From Gluconacetobacter johannae (lineage in GTDB: Bacteria; Pseudomonadota; Alphaproteobacteria; Acetobacterales; Acetobacteraceae), in assembly GCF_014174305.1 (NCBI RefSeq), contig NZ_JABEQH010000004.1, positions 124,001-188,000 of the forward strand: a stretch of 64,000 nucleotides of DNA, written 5' to 3'. Of this stretch, positions 54,476 to 63,100 are shown in pieces. Each line of letters opens with the position of its first letter. Position 1 is the stretch's first letter. The notes under the pieces are model-generated. The model had not been told where the DNA came from. It did no database searches and saw nothing but the letters and a program-made list of their open reading frames with translations. The position numbers and the translations under genes are program-made.

Positions 54476-55582
54476 ATGAAGCGGCATCTGGTGTGGGGAT
54501 ATGTGGCGCTTGCGGTGATCGGCCTGTCCTTGCCCGCGCGTGCGGCCGAGGAGGTGCGGGCGGTCGTGGTCGCGAATTGGGAAAATGGCGCCGATCGCGG
54601 CGACGCGCCCGGTGAGTATCAGGACTGGGTGGAGCGCGCGCATCTGGACACGAAAATCGCGGTCCGAGGCGCGCCGGACGTCGTGCGCCGAAATCGTGCC
54701 GGTCTGTATGGTGTGGTCCTGCGACATGGCGTGACCGACCTCGCGGCCTTCGTTCTGGACCCGCGTTTCGACTTTCACCACACGTACTGGCTGTTTACCG
54801 GCATTTCCGGCATCGATCCGCACGCGGCATCGGTGGGCAGCGTCGCCTGGGCGCGTTGGGTGGTGGATGGCGATGCATTGCGCGAGATCGACGATCGCGA
54901 CATTCCAAAGGATTGGCCATATGGCCTGTATGCCATCGGGGCGTCGCGTCCGGACATGTTGCCGGCGAATCCAAACCATTACGGGTCGGTGACGGACGTC
55001 GCGGAACTGACCAAGGCCTATCCGCTCAACCAGGGGTTGGCACGCTGGGCTTTCGCGATCAGCCGCAAGGCCGTCCTGGCCGACGATCCGGACATTGCCG
55101 CCCGGCGGCGGGCATGGACAGGTTTTCCCCAGGCACAGCGACCGCCTTTCGTCCTCATGGGCGAAACGTTGGGCGCCGAGCGCTACTGGCACGGCGCTGG
55201 GCGCAACCTCTGGGCGGAGAACTGGGTGAAGCTATGGACCGGCGGCCGGGGGCTGTTCGTGATGACGAACGAGGAAAGCCAGACCTATCAGCGGGAAATG
55301 CGGACATTGGCCTCTCTCGGATTTGTCGACGCCAGCCGGATCATGGTCCTGCGGTCGGGCAGCAATTTCGCCCTGCCGCCGCCGGGCGTGCCGGTGACGC
55401 AGTCGATGGGGGACGAAGGACCGGGGCAGGCCGTGGCGTTCGACAATAACGAACGGGCCGGGGCGCCCGTCCTGACCGAGATCCTGTCCCATTGGGACCG
55501 GTATCGCGATCGCGTTCCCTCTATCGGGCCGGACGATCCGGGCGTTTCCCTGCCGCGCCCGATCGGCCCTTATCCCCGATGA
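54476..55582 (+). CDS. Purine nucleoside permease (NUP)-family periplasmic protein
   Basis: A 368-residue protein with a signal peptide (VALAVIGLSLPARA). It matches the NUP family (PF06516-type): RAVVVANWENGADRGDAPGEYQ, FHHTYWLFTGISGIDPHAASVGSVAWARWVVDG, HYGSVTDVAELTKAYPLNQGLA, VMTNEESQTYQREMRTLA, followed by VDASRIMVLRSGSNFALPPPG. These segments resemble nucleoside phosphorylase folds, so it may bind or hydrolyse nucleosides rather than transport them. It is divergent from a TonB receptor, which suggests joint nucleoside scavenging. Confidence 0.87.
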   Translation: MKRHLVWGYVALAVIGLSLPARAAEEVRAVVVANWENGADRGDAPGEYQDWVERAHLDTKIAVRGAPDVVRRNRAGLYGVVLRHGVTDLAAFVLDPRFDFHHTYWLFTGISGIDPHAASVGSVAWARWVVDGDALREIDDRDIPKDWPYGLYAIGASRPDMLPANPNHYGSVTDVAELTKAYPLNQGLARWAFAISRKAVLADDPDIAARRRAWTGFPQAQRPPFVLMGETLGAERYWHGAGRNLWAENWVKLWTGGRGLFVMTNEESQTYQREMRTLASLGFVDASRIMVLRSGSNFALPPPGVPVTQSMGDEGPGQAVAFDNNERAGAPVLTEILSHWDRYRDRVPSIGPDDPGVSLPRPIGPYPR

Positions 55583-55608
55583 TGCCGGGGCAGGAGAATG
55601 CGCGCGGC

Positions 55609-55992
55609 TCATCGGACCTGATATAGTTCCAGCGGCAGGCCGTCCGGATCGGCGAAGAAGGTGAAATCGCGGCCGGTCAGTTCGTCCGTCCGGACGGGTT
55701 CGACGTCGATTCCCGCCTGTTGCAGATGGCGGATCGCCGCCGACAGGTCGGCCACCGCGAAGGCCAGGTGCCGCAGGCCGCAGGCTTCCGGACGTGAAAC
55801 CCGGGGCGGCGGGGCGGGAAAGGAAAACAGCTCGATCTGGGTGGCGCCGACGGCCAGGTCGCATTTCCACGACGCGCGTTCGGCGCGATAGGTCTCCCGG
55901 ATGATCGGCAGGCCAAGGATGCGGCAATAGAAATCCTTCGATCGCGCGTAGTCCGAGCAGATGATGGCGACATGGTGAATGGCGTCGATCAT
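55609..55992 (-). CDS. VOC-family protein, YaeR-like glyoxalase fold
   Basis: A 127-residue cytoplasmic metalloprotein of the vicinal oxygen chelate family. IDAIHHVAIICSDYARSKDFY carries the first His ligand, LRHLAFAVADL a second and GLPLELYQVR the Glu ligand. Length and pattern match the YaeR/GloA2 group, whose substrate is unclear. It is convergent with the NUP gene. Confidence 0.9.
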   Translation of the reverse strand: MIDAIHHVAIICSDYARSKDFYCRILGLPIIRETYRAERASWKCDLAVGATQIELFSFPAPPPRVSRPEACGLRHLAFAVADLSAAIRHLQQAGIDVEPVRTDELTGRDFTFFADPDGLPLELYQVR

Positions 55993-56135
55993 GGGGCAGG
56001 GGTCCGATAAGGGGGGGATTGTCTATTCATGCCATGGCTGGCGGTGCGGCGACAGGTGGTCTCTTGCGGTGTGGCGGCGCCACCCCAGATTCCAACCCGT
56101 GGGCGGTCCTGCCCGCCAGGCCCCGGAGGGATTTC

Positions 56136-56336
56136 ATGAGCAGCACACCGGAATCGGTCGCCGCCGATCTGTTTAACCGCTACGGGTCCGATGCCCTGGC
56201 GATCGCCCAGACCCACCTGGATGAAGCCCGGCAGGCGGGGGACGAGCGCATGGCGCGGCAGTGGATCGCGGCCTGTGACGAGATACGGCGCCTGCATGCC
56301 GACGAAGACACGGTCGAAATCGACCTTGACCGATAG
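56136..56336 (+). CDS. Small hypothetical protein
   Basis: A 66-residue ORF with a strong ribosome site (CCGGAGGGA, 8 bases upstream). It is predicted helical: ESVAADLFNRYGSDALAIAQ, then ARQWIAACDEIRRLHADEDT. I do not recognise it for certain; similar short proteins are common in acetic acid bacteria. No known domain and no signal peptide. The following gene starts 114 bp downstream and is not obviously related. Confidence 0.6.
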   Translation: MSSTPESVAADLFNRYGSDALAIAQTHLDEARQAGDERMARQWIAACDEIRRLHADEDTVEIDLDR

Positions 56337-56450
56337 GCGAAGCGGTCGGGGCTCATCAATTCGTGATCGGTAGGGCGCGCAAGCCATACTATGACATCAC
56401 CGGATCGGCATCTCGTCGTGTAGTGTCCCCAAAAAACGGGGAGGCTCATC

Positions 56451-56525
56451 ATGGCGGCATGGGTTCAGTCCGCGATATTGTTTCTTCTGGCTGTGGGATA
56501 CATCACCTTGGCTGTAACCCATTGA
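56451..56525 (+). CDS. 24-residue single-helix membrane micropeptide, KdpF-like in appearance
   Basis: The ORF ATG 56451 to TGA 56525 is 24 codons. Its core AILFLLAVGYITLAV is one transmembrane helix; the pattern L-F-L-L-x-x-G-Y-x-x-x-A resembles KdpF, the small stabilising subunit of the Kdp potassium pump, but no kdp genes are near. GGGGAGG at 56438-56444 is a near-perfect Shine-Dalgarno 6 bases upstream. TCCCC at 56426-56430 can pair with GGGGA at 56438-56442, hiding it in a hairpin. The gene lies 135 bp before a KirBac channel. Expression and function are inferred. Confidence 0.45.
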   Translation: MAAWVQSAILFLLAVGYITLAVTH

Positions 56526-56660
56526 CGGTTGACGGAGAGGTGTTTCCAGCGTCGTCGATATCATCGCAGCGCATGAGGCCCCCGCAGATTTTCCGGATAC
56601 GCGCCGCGTTTGTTCTGCGCCATCCTGCGCGGAATACGAAGGCGGCGAGGATGTCCGGCA

Positions 56661-57617
56661 ATGGTTCAGAATACGGTTCCGTCGGAATCCGCCGACGTGG
56701 GCGGACCGAAGGCGGCGCCACGTGCTTCGCACAGGAAGCGGGCTGTCTTCGGCCTGCTTCATCATCATGCGCTGGAGGACAGGGGGCATGATAATATCGT
56801 CCGTATCGGTCATGCCGACCGGGCCTGGTCCGATCTGTACCACCATGCGCTTACCATTCGCTGGGGCACGTTTTTCTGGGTTTCGCTGGCGCTCTACATT
56901 CTGATCAATGTCGGTTTCGCGCTTTTGTACATGGTCGTTCCCGATCAAGTGACGGGGGCGCATCCACACGCGTTCTGGGATTTCTTTTTCTTCAGCATCC
57001 AGACCCTGTCGACTGTGGGATATGGTGTGATGGCGCCCATCGGGCCTGTCGCACATGTCGTTGTGTCGTTCGAACTACTGGGCGGCATGATCCTGAACGC
57101 GGTCGCCACCGGCCTTGTCTTCGCCCGTTTTTCCCGCCCCAAGGCACGGGTGATCTTCAGCGACCGCGCCCTGATCCGCACCGAAGACGGGGTCCCGCAC
57201 CTCAGCGTCCGGATCGCGAACCGGCGGCTCAGCCCGATCCTGTCGGTCAGCCTGGAAATGTCACTGGCGCGCCTGATCGTGCAGTCGAACGGTCGACTGG
57301 CCCGCCGTTTCGATCCGTTGCCGCTGATGCAGTCACATGTGCCGGTTCTGCGTTTCGCTTTTCCCCTGCTGCATGTCATCGACGGCAACAGCCCTCTGAA
57401 CGGCCTGGACCTGGACCAACTTGCGAGGGAGGAAGCTGAGATCGTCGTTACCCTGACCGGCACCGACGAGGTCTCGGGGCAGACGGTCTTTGCCCGCACA
57501 GCTTACGGATTCGACCGGGTTCTGTACAATCATCGCTTCGTCGACATCATCGACGCTGCGCCCGATGGGCGGATTACCGTGGATTATACGCGGTTTCATG
57601 CGACGGAGATGCATTGA
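56661..57617 (+). CDS. Inwardly rectifying potassium channel, KirBac type
   Basis: Inner-membrane homotetrameric K+ channel of 318 residues. TM1 is at about 70-93 (FFWVSLALYILINVGFALLY), the selectivity filter TVGYG at 118-122 and TM2 at 130-153. The long C-terminal half is the cytoplasmic immunoglobulin-like Kir domain (VRIANRRLSPILSVSLEMSL). The amphipathic slide helix precedes TM1 (DRAWSDLYHHAL). ATG 56661 is chosen because the upstream frame from 56610 has no ribosome site. It is convergent with a polysaccharide export gene. Gating ligand unknown. Confidence 0.95.
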   Translation: MVQNTVPSESADVGGPKAAPRASHRKRAVFGLLHHHALEDRGHDNIVRIGHADRAWSDLYHHALTIRWGTFFWVSLALYILINVGFALLYMVVPDQVTGAHPHAFWDFFFFSIQTLSTVGYGVMAPIGPVAHVVVSFELLGGMILNAVATGLVFARFSRPKARVIFSDRALIRTEDGVPHLSVRIANRRLSPILSVSLEMSLARLIVQSNGRLARRFDPLPLMQSHVPVLRFAFPLLHVIDGNSPLNGLDLDQLAREEAEIVVTLTGTDEVSGQTVFARTAYGFDRVLYNHRFVDIIDAAPDGRITVDYTRFHATEMH

Positions 57618-57667
57618 AACTGAATGTCTTATGGGTAACTCTGATTGGGTTCAACGGAGGATAAGAC

Positions 57668-58867
57668 TCACTTCGCAACGTAGGCAGCGGTAATTGCGGG
57701 GCTGGTTACTGCACCGATCAAGCCAAGGAATTTATACAGCTTGTTGACCTTCGCATTCGAAACGTAAATGAGGTCCTTGTCTTTCATGACAAACTTCTGG
57801 GCAAGGAAGTAATTTGTCGGGTTCATAAAATCAATATTGTAGATAATTGGTGTTCCGCCAGGTTTCGGCACGAGCCCGAGTCTCTGCGCGACTTCGTCGC
57901 TCTCGTAACGGAAGAGAAAGACTGCGTTGGCGTCGGCGCGCTCGTCAGTCGGTCCGCCAATTCGCGCTATAGCTTCGTCAAGCGTGAGTATGGGGGTGTT
58001 GAATGGAGTCTGGGTTACCTGAGTTGCACCAAATACCGTATAAGTACGGGGCAGGTAGATGACCTGGACGTTGTCTCCCGGCATGAGCGGAATATTCTGG
58101 TCCGGGTTGTTTTCGAGCGTACGCAAGGGGATACGTCCGGTCACTCCATGCCGCGTCAAGAGCACCATGCTATCCTCGGACGAATGGGTCGCGCCACCCC
58201 CCATGGCAATGATGTCCAGAAGCCCTTCATGGGCGAGGGTAAGCATCTGACGCCCAGGGCGATGAATGTCCCCCGAGACGATAACGGAATTATGAAGGTC
58301 GGTCATGACCCGCACGATGACCTGAGGGCTTTGTGACTTCGAGGCCAGTTGGTTTTCGATCATCTTGGCAAGTTGGGGGGGCGTTTCTCCCGCAACGTGA
58401 ATGCGACCGATGTAAGGAAAAGGGATCGATCCCTGATCGTCGACTTCGATGGGTGGAAGGGCCTCAAGGCTGGCGGTGGTATTGCCTGCCCCGCTTCCAG
58501 CGCTTATCGGACCTGCCGTCGTCCGTCCTCCCGACATTCCACCGCCTGAAAATAGACCGCTGCCGATTTCGAAGACGGAGATCGAAAGAAGGTCGCCGGG
58601 GCCAATGGCTCCATGTTCCCCTTGACCAGGCCCTTCTTTCTGGAGGGTGGAGAGGAGGGGAGGCTTTTCACTTTGAAGTACGTCGACCGTCTTCGGTGTA
58701 AACGGTATGATGGTGAACCCGATTTGGTTCAGTTTCGGGTCCTTTTCGGCCTGCAGGATCTGCGAACTGACCGGGCCGCTGCTGGGCAACGCACTACACC
58801 CGGCCAGCATAATGGAAATGGCCAGGATACGAGCAACGGATGCGTAGCAGTCAGTCATGTAATCCAT
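57668..58867 (-). CDS. Outer-membrane polysaccharide export lipoprotein (Wza/KpsD-type OPX)
   Basis: Exports polysaccharide through the outer membrane. 399 residues. The lipobox LAGC places lipidation at Cys24 (ISIMLAGCSAL). After a Gly/Ser/Thr-rich segment come the polysaccharide-export domain IEVDDQGSIPFPYIGRIHVAGETPPQLAKM and SLBB-like domains: VIVSGDIHRPGRQMLTLAHEG and YTVFGATQVTQTPFNTPILT. ATG 58867 gives a proper signal peptide; ATG 58858 is an alternative. It is divergent from a glycosyltransferase, both belonging to the capsule-type locus that continues to 63744. Confidence 0.9.
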   Translation of the reverse strand: MDYMTDCYASVARILAISIMLAGCSALPSSGPVSSQILQAEKDPKLNQIGFTIIPFTPKTVDVLQSEKPPLLSTLQKEGPGQGEHGAIGPGDLLSISVFEIGSGLFSGGGMSGGRTTAGPISAGSGAGNTTASLEALPPIEVDDQGSIPFPYIGRIHVAGETPPQLAKMIENQLASKSQSPQVIVRVMTDLHNSVIVSGDIHRPGRQMLTLAHEGLLDIIAMGGGATHSSEDSMVLLTRHGVTGRIPLRTLENNPDQNIPLMPGDNVQVIYLPRTYTVFGATQVTQTPFNTPILTLDEAIARIGGPTDERADANAVFLFRYESDEVAQRLGLVPKPGGTPIIYNIDFMNPTNYFLAQKFVMKDKDLIYVSNAKVNKLYKFLGLIGAVTSPAITAAYVAK

Positions 58868-59067
58868 ACGGGCTAATACGATGTCGCGGCTCTTATGCAG
58901 CGTTCAAAAATATTATGCAAGAACGTCGAATCTTGGACCTTGTTATCTCGCATGCCCTAGGCTAAAAAGTCAAATTCGAAAAAAAACCTCAACGAGTGGC
59001 AATGTACGATTCCGGATATCCAGTTTTTAAGTGAAATATGTCTGCCCCGTTTTTAGGGTGAGGTGCC

Positions 59068-60372
59068 TTGCTTCGTGATCTTCCCACTCGTGTTGGTATT
59101 GACGGCTTCAATCTTGCGCTGCCGCGCGGAACAGGTATTGCAAGTTACGCGCGTACGCTGACTCATTGTCTCAAGGCAATGGGATGCGGTGTAGATGTTG
59201 TCTACGGCATGAATATTTCTCATCAAACGCCGATTGCTCTGCGTGAGGTATTTTTCTTTGATGGTTTAGACCAGGAGGCGGTGGCCCGCAGGCCTCCCAA
59301 GCCACTGACATTGCGTTGGTGGCGGGACCGTAGGGCCGATATTGTCGGGCATGCGGCGGTCGATGTGCCGATCACTGGCCGAGTCGACGCGCGTGGATTT
59401 GCACATCGCTTGCCGGCGTTTGATCGGATTCTAAACGTACCAAGGCTTTATCATGCCGCTGCCCGGCATTTCCGGTATACTGGTCACTTCCTGACGATCA
59501 CTATCCCCGACCCTCCGGACATTATGCATTGGACCTATCCTTTGCCTATTCGGCTGAAGGGTGCGCGGAATATTTACACCGTTCATGATCTGGTTCCGTT
59601 AAGTCTGCCGCAGACGACGCTTGACGATAAAAACTATTATTTCAGATTAATGCACAAACTGACACAGGAGGCGGATGCACTTTGTACCGTCTCAGAGGCA
59701 TCGCGAACTGAAATCCTGTCGTTTTTTCCGGATGTAAGTGAGCGACTGCATAATACATATCAGTCGTTTCAGCCGATCGTTTCGACAGATGGTTCGCGTG
59801 ATGACGATACTGCTTGGGAAATTGAAGGACTATTCGACCTGCGTCTTGGGGAGTTTTTCCTGTTTTTTGGATCGTTGGAGCCTAAAAAAAACATCGGCCG
59901 CTTGATTGAGGCGTTCCTTATGGCGCGGACGGACTGCCCTCTCGTCATCGTGGGGGCGATGGCTTGGAAATCGGAAGCCGAATTGCGCTTTCTGGAGCGG
60001 GGAGTTGCCACCGGCCGAATACGGCAACTGGAATATCTGCCTGCATCGATGTTGATGGCGCTGATTCGAGGTGCGCGCGCGGTGGTTTTTCCATCGCTGT
60101 GCGAAGGCTTTGGGTTGCCCGTGCTGGAGGCGTTGTCATTCGGCACGCCAGTATTGACCTCGCGAGAAGGTGCTCTGCCGGAGGTGGCGGGAGAGGCGGC
60201 GCTGTTCGTGGATGCATATGATACATCTTCCATCGCTGCTGGGATTGAGGAGCTCGATAGGAATGATGCGTTGCGAGCAAAACTGAGGAGTCTGGGGCCG
60301 CAGCAGGCGGCTCGCTTCAACATGAAGCGATATGAAGAACGGCTATCGAAAATGTATGAAGCCGTCTTATAA
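59068..60372 (+). CDS. GT4-family glycosyltransferase
   Basis: Cytoplasmic transferase of 434 residues, adding a sugar to a polysaccharide. The N-terminus VGIDGFNLALPRGTGIASYART and the C-terminal PSLCEGFGLPVLEALSFGTPVLTSREGALPEVAG, with the EX7E retaining motif and nucleotide-binding loop, define GT4. The start is TTG 59068 with GGTGAGG at 59056-59062 upstream. It has lower GC and different codon use than genes before 57000. Substrate unknown. Confidence 0.88.
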   Translation: MLRDLPTRVGIDGFNLALPRGTGIASYARTLTHCLKAMGCGVDVVYGMNISHQTPIALREVFFFDGLDQEAVARRPPKPLTLRWWRDRRADIVGHAAVDVPITGRVDARGFAHRLPAFDRILNVPRLYHAAARHFRYTGHFLTITIPDPPDIMHWTYPLPIRLKGARNIYTVHDLVPLSLPQTTLDDKNYYFRLMHKLTQEADALCTVSEASRTEILSFFPDVSERLHNTYQSFQPIVSTDGSRDDDTAWEIEGLFDLRLGEFFLFFGSLEPKKNIGRLIEAFLMARTDCPLVIVGAMAWKSEAELRFLERGVATGRIRQLEYLPASMLMALIRGARAVVFPSLCEGFGLPVLEALSFGTPVLTSREGALPEVAGEAALFVDAYDTSSIAAGIEELDRNDALRAKLRSLGPQQAARFNMKRYEERLSKMYEAVL

Positions 60373-60459
60373 TTTCTGTATTTAATATCAATACTTTCTA
60401 AGTAGTTGAGGTTTGATTGACACTTGGTGAGAGTCCGGACCATAAATGTTTGGGGAGGG

Positions 60460-60870
60460 TTTACTTTCGGTGGAGCGGATCAGTCGCGTATATTGAGTGA
60501 TAGATACCATGCGTCTGACGCGACAATAGTTGCCTCGGTAACGCGAGTGAGGCGTCTGCATCGATCGAGCCAGGCGAAGGGTCTCTCGACGCCTTACCGA
60601 CGGGTACCGCCACGAACCCGTTCGCTTTTGTTTGTGCGGTTGACGTATCGAGCGTTGATTTGCAGCCGCTACCAAGGCGCTACGGAGCTTGTTGTCGGCA
60701 TGAGCGCCATCGGTGGGAATCTGGTGCAGCCATGGGTAAATCCGCCTGATCGACACAGGACGCCCGGCGCTCGGTCACGGCCTAGATGACCCTCAGCCCT
60801 TGCGTATCGGCGTGAGGCGATTGCCGCCACGGGTAACTGGTCGTCACGATGTAGAGGATTGCTTCGACAA
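60460..60870 (-). pseudogene. Remnant of an IS5-family transposase
   Basis: On the minus strand, pieces of an IS5-family transposase survive in different frames. An N-terminal EAILYIVTTSYPWR lies near 60825-60870; PTDGAHADNKLRSAL near 60685-60720; and VERPFAWLDRCRRL followed by TEATIVASDAWYLSLN near 60490-60590, with a stop codon just before VERP and a second frameshift upstream. The central DDE part is missing. The copy is dead. It separates the glycosyltransferase from the export genes. I see no terminal repeats, and no gene in the rest of 60373-61109. Confidence 0.75.
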
Positions 60871-61109
60871 GACAGCACTGCGAAGGGCACTTGTATGCTT
60901 AATGCCCTCTCGCCGATACTGGAGCGCGGGTAATGTCAACCCAGACCTTTTGTGGTTTCACCGGCTGTCGTAAACTACAACCATTCTCAATCAATCCCCC
61001 CAAGTGATTACGGAATCTGGTCTGCCAGGAAAGGGTTGAATCACAAAAACATGATGCCTCTTGGTGCGCTCCTGCCGACCGGCATTCAGCAGTTGATTTT
61101 CCTCTCCTG

Positions 61110-62303
61110 ATGATGCACCTGTTCCCCATGGACGGGTTTGAAATTTCAGGCAAGACGATAGCCTCAACCGGCTCCGCACTCCTCGCGATTCCGCGGGGCT
61201 TTAGCCGCAGAAGTGGACTTCGAAGGGCTCGGTCGTTTCTGTTGGTGGTTATGTTGCCCACTTTCGTCGCGGCAGTTTATTATTTTTTGATCGCCGCACC
61301 GCAATATATTTCGCAGGCCGAATTCGTCGTGCGGGGAGCCACATCTCAGCCTATGGGAATGCTGAGCAGCCTGCTAGCGCCTGAGGGCGGGTCGACGGCC
61401 GATGAAGATTCCTACGTCGTGCAAGATTATCTGGCGTCTCGCGACGCAGCGAGAACAATGCTCCGCACGCAGGGGGTGGCCGCGATGTTCAATCGTCCCG
61501 ATGGCGATTGGCTTGCTCGGTTTCCCAATGTCTTTACGGGGACGAGTTTCGAGCATTTTTACCGCTATTATAAGCGGCATGTACTTGTCGAGCTCGATAC
61601 ATCGACATCCATAACGACCCTTCGGGTTCGCACCTTCCGTGCCCAGGATTCTCAAAACGTCGCAACGGCTCTACTTGTCGCAGCGGAGCAACTTGTCAAC
61701 CATATGAACGAGCGGCAACGCGCCAATATGATTGGCAGTGCGGTGAAGGAAGTTGAGGAAGCGCAAGATCAACTGCGGGATGTGGAGGTACAAATAGCCA
61801 CTTATCGCAATCGAGAGGCCCTGCTGGACCCACTGAGGCAAGCCACCCCGATGCTATCGAACATCAATGATTTGCAGGTGATGTTGACCTCGGCGAAGAT
61901 GCAGCTTGCTCAAGTACAGGCAGAATCGCCAAGTAGCCCCTCCATCCCCGTATATCAACGTCGGATTTCAGTTTTGGAAGACCAGATTGCAAGGTCGAAT
62001 AAGGAAGTTACCGGGTCAAAGACCTCGCTTGTTCCTAAGATCACGGACTATGACACGTTGGTGATTAGAAGGGAACTTATTGAGAAGCAATTGGCTGCAG
62101 CGGCTACGGCTCTGGAAAGCGCCAAAGCCCAGGCAAATCGCCAGCAGGTCTATCTGGAGGAAATTTCCCGTCCCGATCTGGCCGATTATGCCGTGTATCC
62201 ACGGCGAATCATTGATGTGCTGACCGTATTCGCGAGTTTTTTGACGGCCTATTTAATGGGTAAGCTGATCATTAGTGGCGCGCGAGAGCACCAGATCGTT
62301 TGA
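61110..62303 (+). CDS. Capsule export inner-membrane protein, KpsE/CtrB-type
   Basis: Polysaccharide co-polymerase (PCP-3) linking the ABC exporter to the outer-membrane OPX channel. 397 residues. TM1 is at about 43-61 (FLLVVMLPTFVAAVYYFLI), a periplasmic coiled coil spans about 200-340 (AVKEVEEAQDQLRDVEVQIA, EKQLAAAATALESAKAQANRQ), and TM2 follows PRRIIDVLTVFASFLTAYLM near 365-388. The ISQAEFVVRG start after TM1 is typical of this family. ATG 61110 is used; ATG 61128 is possible. Its stop overlaps the kpsM start. Confidence 0.9.
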   Translation: MMHLFPMDGFEISGKTIASTGSALLAIPRGFSRRSGLRRARSFLLVVMLPTFVAAVYYFLIAAPQYISQAEFVVRGATSQPMGMLSSLLAPEGGSTADEDSYVVQDYLASRDAARTMLRTQGVAAMFNRPDGDWLARFPNVFTGTSFEHFYRYYKRHVLVELDTSTSITTLRVRTFRAQDSQNVATALLVAAEQLVNHMNERQRANMIGSAVKEVEEAQDQLRDVEVQIATYRNREALLDPLRQATPMLSNINDLQVMLTSAKMQLAQVQAESPSSPSIPVYQRRISVLEDQIARSNKEVTGSKTSLVPKITDYDTLVIRRELIEKQLAAAATALESAKAQANRQQVYLEEISRPDLADYAVYPRRIIDVLTVFASFLTAYLMGKLIISGAREHQIV

Positions 62304-63100
62304 GTGTTAAGATGAATACGCCGTCGCTTTTCACACTGTTCCGGGTGCAGACGCGGGTGATCGGCGCACTGCTGATACGTGAATTGCATACGCGATTTGG
62401 TCGGGAGAATCTTGGCTATTTATGGATAGTCGGGGAACCGATCTTGTTTTGTGCGGGGGTTGCCATCGTCTGGACAGCTATACGCCCCGCGCATGAACAT
62501 GGATTTCCGACGACGGCTATCGTCATAACGGGCTATGTTCCGTTGACAATGTGGCGTCATTGCTTAAGCCGCGCGATTAACGCTTTTAGCGCGAACGGAA
62601 GTCTTCTGTTTCACCGACAGGTGACACCCTTGGATCTAATTCTTTCTCGGGTTATCCTTGAGGTTATGGGCGCCTTAATCGCAGGCCTGCTTGTTGCAGT
62701 GGGAGCGATTATGCTGGGCTTCATGAAGCCTCCAGTTGATTATGGATTGGTTTATCTCGGACTTTTTTACCATGCCCTGTTTTGTCTTGGGACAGCGCTT
62801 TTAGTTGCACCATTGTCGGAGAGATCTGAACTTTTGGAAAAAATGGTTTCCATCGTTTCATATCTGTCAATACCGTTGTCAGGCGCATTTTCGATGGTTG
62901 ATTGGATATCACCACATTATCGCTGGATTTTGTTGCTTTCCCCAAGTGTAAACAATATCGAAATGGAGCGTGCTGGACAGTTTGGTTATGCTGCACATGC
63001 CCATTTCGATCTGGTCTATGACACTTGGGCTACGGCCATTCTGATTCTTTTGGGTCTGTCGCTGACGCTTCGGGTTCGGCGCCATATATTGGTTCAATGA
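62300..63100 (+). CDS. Capsule ABC exporter permease, KpsM-type
   Basis: Inner-membrane ABC-2 type permease of about 266 residues with six hydrophobic helices. RTRFGRENLGYLW-like text (ELHTRFGRENLGYLWIVGEP) is diagnostic for the polysaccharide exporters, as is the central AINAFSANGSLLFHRQVTP. The start may be TTG 62300, overlapping the upstream TGA, or ATG 62312. It is followed by the ATPase with a 4-bp overlap. It exports the polysaccharide chain from the cytoplasm. Confidence 0.92.
   Translation: MSVKMNTPSLFTLFRVQTRVIGALLIRELHTRFGRENLGYLWIVGEPILFCAGVAIVWTAIRPAHEHGFPTTAIVITGYVPLTMWRHCLSRAINAFSANGSLLFHRQVTPLDLILSRVILEVMGALIAGLLVAVGAIMLGFMKPPVDYGLVYLGLFYHALFCLGTALLVAPLSERSELLEKMVSIVSYLSIPLSGAFSMVDWISPHYRWILLLSPSVNNIEMERAGQFGYAAHAHFDLVYDTWATAILILLGLSLTLRVRRHILVQ

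Noticed and set aside
56363-56791. 142-codon plus-strand frame overlapping the micro-ORF and KirBac start
   Set aside because: No ribosome site, overlaps a clear channel gene and has no recognisable domain.
57622-57667. GTCTTAT / ATAAGAC pair between KirBac and the export lipoprotein as a terminator
   Set aside because: The loop is too long and no T-run follows, so a terminator is not supported.
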